In this document: positions 13,725 through 18,443 of the stretch, piece after piece
Numbering within the stretch: the first letter of the stretch is position 1
Layout: each line of letters starts with the position of its first letter
NCBI GenBank assembly: GCA_964393875.1
Contig: CAYMUZ010000246.1
Coordinates: forward strand, 1 to 18,443
Source of the DNA: JAHFHB01 sp964393875
GTDB taxonomy: Bacteria > Omnitrophota > Omnitrophia > Omnitrophales > Aquincolibacteriaceae
Length of the DNA: 18,443 nucleotides
Reading direction: 5' to 3'
Notes under the pieces: generated by a model
What the model saw: only the letters and a program-made list of their open reading frames with translations
Databases searched by the model: none
What the model was told of the DNA's origin: nothing
Made by a program: the position numbers and the translations under genes

Positions 13725-15269
13725 GTGGTAGGCCAAACACTGAATAAGCAGCCGGATGCGCTTGTGCTTGTTTTTGGCCAGAAAGCGAAGGGGCTTGAAG
13801 CCGCCATTATTTTCGGCACCAGCATGTGGCCTTTTATTCCATCAGGGGCAGAACTTCAGCTTGAAGCTGTATCTGCCCAGGACATTGGCGTAGGAGACAT
13901 TGTCTCTTTTTTTCTTCATCCTGATGTGTCCGTGACCCATCGTGTGGTCCGGGTGCTGCGGAACGGATCAGCATTTTCTTTTCTAACCAAAGGTGACAAC
14001 CGGTTAATTCCGGATGCGGTCATCTCCCATGACAAAATTCTTGGGAGGGTGATCAGGGTCGGGGAGACAGACATCCGTTTCTTTGCGTGGCGTGTGTTAG
14101 GCTGGATCGTCGCCGGCATATCCCACGGCCAATTTTTAATTTGGCGCCGTTTGGCGGATAGTCCGTTGAATGGTTTACGGCACCGGCTTGAACAAAAAGG
14201 CATCTTCCCAAGAATCCATGCGAAGTGGTGGCTTAAAAATCTCACCAATCCCGTAGCTTGGTTAACGCGATTGATCTTGGCAGGAAAGAGGCTGAATCTT
14301 TTGCTTCTGCGTGGTCAGCTGCTTTGCCGGGGCATTCATGTGCAGCGTTCATGTACCCCGGACACACCAGCGATGATTCAGATTTTAAACGAAGAGTTTC
14401 CGGGATCAATGGTAAGCGCCGGTCGTTTTACCGAGGGGTTTTTTGCCAAATCACGTGATCAAACGCCACTATTTTTTTTAATAAAAAGCTCGAAGCGCCT
14501 TCTCGGGTGGGCGCTTGCGACGCCCGATGGCGAGATCAATATTTTTGTATTAAGCGCAGAAGGTTGGCAGGCAAAAGCCGGGCCGCTCCTATTTGACGAA
14601 ACGCTTGCATGGTTCAGAAAAAAAAAGGTAAGACAGATTTTCCTGAATGTACAGCTGGACTCCATGGCTTCGGAAGGCATTGTCATGACACCGCTTTTGG
14701 CAATGGCGTCGGAGGTTGGATTTGAGCCAAATAATATCTCATATGATTTGGTTGTCTCTGCGGAAGCCTGGCGCCGGCCGCAAAGCCGAAAAGCTTTTGA
14801 AGATTGTACCGTCAGATCTTGCCATGAAGCTGATAGCGCTGCAGTGGCAGATTTTTTTAGGCGTAATGGCAGCGAGGTGCGCGCAAATCTTTTCTTAAAA
14901 AATATTAAAAACATGTTGTTACCGCCAGGCAAAGGCATCTTGGTTGCGTCCTCCGGGGATTTTATTATTGGATTTCTTCGGTATGTTTGTGAAGGCAGCA
15001 TCGACTATGCAGAGCTCCCGTGGAGCTGGATTTTTTTGGAACCCTCGTGCCGCTGGGGGTATCTTTCATGGTTTTTGGTAGACAAAGCCCATCGGGGGAG
15101 AGGGATCGAGGTTGCTCTGGCGCAGGCAGCTTTTGAGAGCCTGTCATGCCTTGGATGCCGGCAAATCTATTGTGGAACTGAGCGCCGGGGCCTAGGTAGA
15201 CTTTATCACCGGTTTGGTTTCAGAGAGTGCCGCAGGTTTGTGAGGTTAAGGAGGCTTGAAAAAGAATGA
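13725..15269 (+). CDS. S26 peptidase-like (Sec11/SipW type) domain fused to two GNAT domains
   Basis: A 514-residue fusion. Residues about 25-120 match the S26 signal peptidase fold of the Ser-His type (Sec11/SipW): GTSMWPFIPSG with Ser33, QDIGVGDIVSF, VTHRVVRV with His72, and LTKGDNRLIPD with Asp91. The leading membrane anchor of signal peptidases is absent. A hydrophobic stretch lies instead after the domain (about 121-140). Residues about 205-345 look like a GNAT acetyltransferase with a degenerate acetyl-CoA loop (QAKAGPLL). Residues about 360-512 form a better GNAT: LVDKAHRGRGIEVAL gives the R/Q-x-x-G-x-G loop and LGRLYHRFGF the typical C-terminal strand. The start is GTG at 13725, the first possible after an in-frame stop; the Shine-Dalgarno is poor. 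It lies between two GT2 genes and overlaps the second by 4 bp. It could process or sense a peptide linked to PqqD, or N-acylate an amino sugar. Both ideas are inference. Confidence 0.75.
   Translation: MVGQTLNKQPDALVLVFGQKAKGLEAAIIFGTSMWPFIPSGAELQLEAVSAQDIGVGDIVSFFLHPDVSVTHRVVRVLRNGSAFSFLTKGDNRLIPDAVISHDKILGRVIRVGETDIRFFAWRVLGWIVAGISHGQFLIWRRLADSPLNGLRHRLEQKGIFPRIHAKWWLKNLTNPVAWLTRLILAGKRLNLLLLRGQLLCRGIHVQRSCTPDTPAMIQILNEEFPGSMVSAGRFTEGFFAKSRDQTPLFFLIKSSKRLLGWALATPDGEINIFVLSAEGWQAKAGPLLFDETLAWFRKKKVRQIFLNVQLDSMASEGIVMTPLLAMASEVGFEPNNISYDLVVSAEAWRRPQSRKAFEDCTVRSCHEADSAAVADFFRRNGSEVRANLFLKNIKNMLLPPGKGILVASSGDFIIGFLRYVCEGSIDYAELPWSWIFLEPSCRWGYLSWFLVDKAHRGRGIEVALAQAAFESLSCLGCRQIYCGTERRGLGRLYHRFGFRECRRFVRLRRLEKE
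15248..15254 (+). promoter_or_regulatory. Ribosome binding site inside the fusion gene's 3' end
   Basis: AAGGAGG lies 11 bases before the ATG at 15266, within the last codons of the peptidase-GNAT gene. With the ATGA overlap it supports 15266 as the start of the second GT2 gene. Confidence 0.6.
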
Positions 15270-16033
15270 AAGTTCTTGTCTCTGTGATTATGCCGGCCCG
15301 CAATGTCGAAAAATACGTCGATGAAGCGATCCGGTCAGTTCTTGAACAGCGGGGGACTGTTTTCGAACTTTTGGTAGCCGATGATGCCTCTACGGACGGA
15401 ACATGGGACAGGATTCAGGCCTGCCGGCCCAATACCAAGATGCGTACTTGGCGCTTCCGGGAACACAAAGGGGTGGGAGCCGCCCGAAATTATCTGATAG
15501 CACACGCTAGAGGCCGGTACCTTGCTTTTTGCGACGCCGACGACAAGATGCTCCCCGGACTTCTTCGGGCGCTTTGCCTGGCCTTGGATCGGAACCCGCA
15601 AGCAGGTGTGGCTTACACGGATCGGTTAGTGAATGACTCATCCGGCAGACTGCGGCTGCGCCTTCGCAGTCGCGGTCCCGTCGAAACATGGGATCTTATC
15701 GAGGGGACAATCTCAAATGGCGGGGCTATTGTTCGTCGCTCCCTGATTAAAAAAGTCGGTGGTTTCCGCCAGGATTTATCTTATTTGGAGGATTGCGAAT
15801 TATTTTGGCGCTTGGCGGAAGTCACCCGGTTTGTGTACGTTAAGGGAAAGCCGCTTTATTTTTACCGCCAGCGCCCCGGATCGCTTACGGAGCAATTCAA
15901 AAAAAAGGCGAGCACGATTCAATCGAAACTTTTACGTGAGATTATCAAAAGACGCTATGGGATTAGGGTGCGGTGGCCCGCCAAAATCTCGCCTATGCCT
16001 AAGCGCAACCTAGGAAAGTGGGCGGGCGGGTAA
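15266..16033 (+). CDS. GT2 glycosyltransferase, copy B (paralogue of 12978 gene)
   Basis: A 255-residue GT-A glycosyltransferase. Motifs parallel copy A: VSVIMPARNVEKYVDEAI, VADDASTDGTWDRI (Asp39-Asp40), GAARNYLIAHARGRYLAFCD and D-A-D-D at 90-93. GGAIVRRSLIKKVGGFR, LEDCELFWRLAEV and GKPLYFYRQRPGSLTE follow. About 80% of the first 92 aligned residues match copy A, and the DNA is close there too; after the D-A-D-D motif similarity falls to roughly half or less. It carries a short extra basic tail (about 20 residues) absent from copy A. Conserved donor half and changed acceptor half suggest the two copies use the same nucleotide sugar on different acceptors. The ATG overlaps the previous stop (ATGA). 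Probably cytoplasmic, in the same pathway as its neighbours. Confidence 0.9.
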   Translation: MKVLVSVIMPARNVEKYVDEAIRSVLEQRGTVFELLVADDASTDGTWDRIQACRPNTKMRTWRFREHKGVGAARNYLIAHARGRYLAFCDADDKMLPGLLRALCLALDRNPQAGVAYTDRLVNDSSGRLRLRLRSRGPVETWDLIEGTISNGGAIVRRSLIKKVGGFRQDLSYLEDCELFWRLAEVTRFVYVKGKPLYFYRQRPGSLTEQFKKKASTIQSKLLREIIKRRYGIRVRWPAKISPMPKRNLGKWAGG

Positions 16034-16035
16034 GC

Positions 16036-17085
16036 ATGGACTCTCGTCTTAATCGGCTGATTCGTTCCCAGGGTGCCAAAATCTATTTTTATGTCCACAG
16101 TATGGCAGATCTTTACGCTGTCGGCGGATGGGTTGCCGCACTCGGGATACCAAGGAAACAGGTCCTCCTTAAAAAGATCGGTCGAGAAATCGATCTGAAA
16201 AAAGCACGAGAAGTACTCCCTGGATTTTTTTTCACGGGGTGCCCAAGACCGCCCAAGAATACGGTGCTTGTCAAATTTGACACAGAAGGTCCGGCGCGTC
16301 TTGACGAGGATGGAAGCCTCATCGCCACTTACGATCCTTTTAAATATTTTTTTCCGCGACGACGCTTGCAAAAAAACAAAAGCCGGATTCGTCTTGCCAT
16401 GCAACTGGCTAAACCCCGCAAGGTGATCATTGTTTCCTGCACGACCGCTGATGAAGTTCAATTTGTCATACGAGCGTGTAAAAAACTCCAGGGGCAGCCA
16501 AGGCCGCTTTTGATTTTTGCGATGAGGAGGCCGGATCCACTATTGGCCAAAAGGGCTTCGAAACGGGAAGGATTGAGAGTTTTAGACAGGCGGTCCCGCC
16601 GTGAACCCCTTTTGGATTTTGGCGCATTCGATGTTGTGATGCTCAATACCATGGGTGAACTCTTTGATCTGATGCCTGCGGCGGATCTTGCGATTGTTGG
16701 CCATGATCGTAATATTTTTGAGCCGGCTTTTCTCGGAGTGCCCGCTCTCTATTTTAAACGGCCTTTAAAAATGAGTCGCAAAGACGCGCAATTGGCACGG
16801 TGGTTCAAGCTTTATTGGAGGAAAAACCGAACAGCTAAAATGCTGCTGGACCGTTATGGAGGGGCAGCACCTATTCGGATGAAATCGCTATGCCGGCAGA
16901 TCGACCATGTCCTGCGTAAACCAGCATCTATGATTCGCGGGACAGGCTGCGCTGTCCAAATGCTTTACCGAGAAATTCTGCCGGCCGCACGCCGGGAAAT
17001 TCTAGCCTTACTATTCGCGCGTATGACGCCGCCGAAGTGGAAGCCTCTTCAAGTAAACAGCGATGGCCTCATCAATGATGATTAA
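16036..17085 (+). CDS. WaaA/GT30-like glycosyltransferase (GT-B, C-terminal half conserved)
   Basis: A 349-residue protein whose second half follows the Kdo-transferase (WaaA, GT30) pattern. KVIIVSCTTADE VQFVIRAC matches the start of the donor domain, LLIFAMRRPDP the conserved Arg-rich loop, VMLNTMGELFDLMPAADLAIVGH the DTxGEL strand-helix, and FEPAFLGVPALYF the E-P-A-x-x-G nucleotide-sugar site. The classical Gly-Gly-His-Asn before the Glu-Pro is altered (GHDRNIFEP). The N-terminal half is not recognisably that of WaaA and has no membrane anchor, so it is not a standard lipid A Kdo transferase. A related role adding an acidic ulosonate-type or other sugar in the cytoplasm is plausible. The frame opens at a GTG at 16018, but the ATG at 16036 (2 bp after the GT2 stop) is preferred; neither has a good Shine-Dalgarno. 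The 3' end overlaps the convergent methyltransferase gene by 14 bp. Confidence 0.68.
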   Translation: MDSRLNRLIRSQGAKIYFYVHSMADLYAVGGWVAALGIPRKQVLLKKIGREIDLKKAREVLPGFFFTGCPRPPKNTVLVKFDTEGPARLDEDGSLIATYDPFKYFFPRRRLQKNKSRIRLAMQLAKPRKVIIVSCTTADEVQFVIRACKKLQGQPRPLLIFAMRRPDPLLAKRASKREGLRVLDRRSRREPLLDFGAFDVVMLNTMGELFDLMPAADLAIVGHDRNIFEPAFLGVPALYFKRPLKMSRKDAQLARWFKLYWRKNRTAKMLLDRYGGAAPIRMKSLCRQIDHVLRKPASMIRGTGCAVQMLYREILPAARREILALLFARMTPPKWKPLQVNSDGLINDD

Positions 17086-17857
17086 ATTTTGTGATAAAAC
17101 TCAATTTCCACTGGTAAAGGATAAATTTCCCCTTCAAAAAAAGGCCAATAAGAATAGTTTTCAGCCGGGCCTTGATGCGCCGCCGGTGCGAGCGGACCTC
17201 TTGATAAGAAACAACCACCTCAAGAGAGGGGTAATGATTCGCAATGCCATAGATCAACCGGTCCCACCATTTTTTTCTTTTCACCGTGCAATGGGCATTC
17301 TGGCCATCCGGTAAAAAATTAACGGCCGGATTACACGAAACATGAAGGTAAACGAATTTTCCGGAAAAATGAAAAATTTCATCAATGATCCAAGGCAAGT
17401 CCTCGACCGGACAATGCTCTAAAACGTCGGTTGAAATAACGCCATGATAAACCGCATCAGGTAGCGTCATATAAGGGTCGTATGCCGGATCGTAAAGACG
17501 GAGTTCTAAAATCCCCCACCACTTTTGAAGAGAGGGGACGGAGATCCCGCTTTTTAGAACGTGCCGTTCTGCATAGAGCGCTCCTTTTCCGCAGCCATAA
17601 TCCAAAAGTGTTTCAGCCGCATATTTTTGGATCAGGGCTTTAATTTGCTCAATGTGCGGCAAAAGGCTCTTTCCCGGGAAGGAACGTTCTGGCATCACCT
17701 TGAGAAGCAAATTTCCTTCTTGATGCATCTTTTTATAGAGGGCGATCAACCTCTCGTACCGTTTGCTTGGATGGCAGCGCGAGTAAGGGCATGATAGAAG
17801 CGGATTTTTTCCTTCAATTTTCCCGCCCGGATTCCCGTTTTTATGCAGTGTGTACAT
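17072..17857 (-). CDS. Class I SAM-dependent methyltransferase
   Basis: A 261-residue Rossmann-fold methyltransferase. Motif I is TLLDYGCGKGALY (residues 83-95), binding S-adenosylmethionine. LRLYDPAYDPY (119-129) holds the acidic position after strand 2, and GVISTDVLEHCP (139-150) is the motif II/post-II segment typical of Methyltransf_11/23-like enzymes. The segment before motif I (KKMHQEG, FPGKSLLPH) and the later DGQNAHCTVKRKKWW recur in a group found in capsule and LPS loci, where such enzymes probably methylate sugars or related groups. The substrate is unknown. The ATG at 17857 is used; no good Shine-Dalgarno precedes it, so a later start (for example the Met at residue 44) is possible. 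It lies 20 bp after the GT-B gene on the same strand and meets the plus-strand WaaA-like gene tail to tail. Confidence 0.83.
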   Translation of the reverse strand: MYTLHKNGNPGGKIEGKNPLLSCPYSRCHPSKRYERLIALYKKMHQEGNLLLKVMPERSFPGKSLLPHIEQIKALIQKYAAETLLDYGCGKGALYAERHVLKSGISVPSLQKWWGILELRLYDPAYDPYMTLPDAVYHGVISTDVLEHCPVEDLPWIIDEIFHFSGKFVYLHVSCNPAVNFLPDGQNAHCTVKRKKWWDRLIYGIANHYPSLEVVVSYQEVRSHRRRIKARLKTILIGLFLKGKFILYQWKLSFITKFNHH

Positions 17858-17877
17858 ATCCAGTAGGATGGCCTTGT

Positions 17878-18443
17878 TTACCCAACAGGGGCGGTTTGCT
17901 TACATTCCGTAGCCAGCCAACGGTCAACGCATTCGCTGGAAGAAGTCCCATATGGCGGTCCGTAATAATCAGCTATTCTTTTTCTCGCAGCCGCCAAAGC
18001 CTCTCTTGTTTCGGGATCGAAGAGTATTTTTCGAATCGTCGGGGCAATCTTCCAGAGCTGGCGCACCTCAATCGCAGCTCCTTCGTCAAGAAAGACATAG
18101 ACGTAAAACCGGCTTGCGGGATTGAGAACAACTACCGGCTTGTCCAACAGAATGGCATCGAAAGCGGTTACGGAAGTGGTTGTGAACAGCAGTTCACATG
18201 CCATGAGCAGATCTTTTAATTGGAGTTCTCTCGTTACAATTACATTTTGAATGCCCACCGGCTTTTTAAAACGTCGGTGGGTTCCCAGCGGGTGCGGTCT
18301 CACAACGAGAAGTTTGTTCGGAAACTCCCTCATGGCATCAACCAGATGCTCTAGGACCAAATTTTCTTCCGGGAAATCCTGAAGGGTTAGAAAAAACATT
18401 CCGGTGTATGCTTTCTGGACATTCAATCGTTTGAGAATATCCA
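17878..18443 (-). CDS. GT-B-fold glycan-biosynthesis protein (5' end outside window)
   Basis: The C-terminal 188 or so residues of a longer protein; the frame stays open to the right edge and the TTG at 18426 is probably internal. Visible are MFFLTLQDFPEENLVLEHL (start of a donor-domain strand and helix), KLLVVRPHPLGTH (the Arg-Pro-His-Pro loop), and DLLMACELLFTTTSVTAFDAILLDKPVVVLN (split at 18172-18264), the nucleotide-binding region. This arrangement is shared by UDP-GlcNAc 2-epimerases, CDP-glycerol glycerophosphotransferases and KpsC/PseG-like proteins, all GT-B fold. Without the N-terminal half I cannot choose between them; a capsule or LPS transferase is the most likely. It ends 20 bp before the methyltransferase gene and appears to share its transcript. 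Confidence 0.6.
   Translation of the reverse strand, partial: DILKRLNVQKAYTGMFFLTLQDFPEENLVLEHLVDAMREFPNKLLVVRPHPLGTHRRFKKPVGIQNVIVTRELQLKDLLMACELLFTTTSVTAFDAILLDKPVVVLNPASRFYVYVFLDEGAAIEVRQLWKIAPTIRKILFDPETREALAAARKRIADYYGPPYGTSSSECVDRWLATECKQTAPVG

Noticed and set aside
14459..15001. 180-residue open frame on the minus strand
   Set aside because: It lies entirely inside the peptidase-GNAT fusion, whose plus-strand frame has clear GNAT motifs; the antisense translation shows no recognisable domain.
15955..16461. 168-residue open frame on the minus strand
   Set aside because: Antisense to the end of the second GT2 and the start of the WaaA-like gene; no motifs and no ribosome binding site.
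1..18443. CRISPR arrays, tRNA or rRNA genes, insertion sequences
   Set aside because: No regularly spaced repeats, no tRNA-like cloverleaf or rRNA sequence, and no transposase-like frame were seen.

Overview
The window looks like a stretch of chromosome from an uncultivated Gram-negative-type bacterium of roughly even GC content. It is dominated by surface-polysaccharide genes. The mix of a NodU-type carbamoyltransferase, a plant-like GDP-mannose 3,5-epimerase, DUF4143 ATPases, a PqqD protein and a WaaA-like glycosyltransferase suggests a candidate phylum such as Omnitrophota or a deltaproteobacterial lineage. This is an impression from gene style only; no rRNA or marker gene is present to prove it.

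Left block (1-6558, all +): a carbamoyltransferase entering from the left edge, a GDP-mannose 3,5-epimerase-like enzyme and a WcaI-like GT4 glycosyltransferase form a tight operon. A complete AAA+/DUF4143 ATPase with its own repeat-bearing upstream region follows. It is packed 7 bp ahead of a polyprenyl-phosphate glycosylphosphotransferase, the enzyme that would start lipid-linked repeat-unit synthesis. Together the block reads as sugar-nucleotide supply, chain initiation, elongation and O-carbamoyl decoration of an exopolysaccharide, interrupted by one probable selfish or defence-type ATPase.

Middle block (6598-10217): two housekeeping genes on the minus strand, mutY (A/G-specific adenine glycosylase) and a ygfZ/gcvT-like folate-binding protein. 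The latter has lost its C-terminal barrel at the border with the polysaccharide block. mutY has a good sigma-70-like promoter that predicts a leaderless message. Beyond it lies a decayed second DUF4143 ATPase (internal deletion plus frameshift), then about 700 bp of relic DNA with short remnants, one resembling an addiction-module antitoxin.

Right block (10218-17085, all +): a tightly packed seven-gene unit of PqqD-like protein, MBOAT O-acyltransferase, SGNH-like membrane-anchored partner, GT2 glycosyltransferase, a fusion of a Sec11/SipW-type S26 peptidase domain with two GNAT domains, a second GT2 paralogous to the first, and a WaaA/GT30-like glycosyltransferase. A two-gene minus-strand operon (GT-B-type protein entering from the right edge, then a SAM methyltransferase) converges on it with a 14-bp tail-to-tail overlap. 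The right block is the most interesting part of the window: glycan assembly and O-acylation enzymes placed with a RiPP-recognition-type PqqD protein and an unusual peptidase-acyltransferase fusion. That could be an undescribed modification pathway, but the function is inferred only from domains and gene order.
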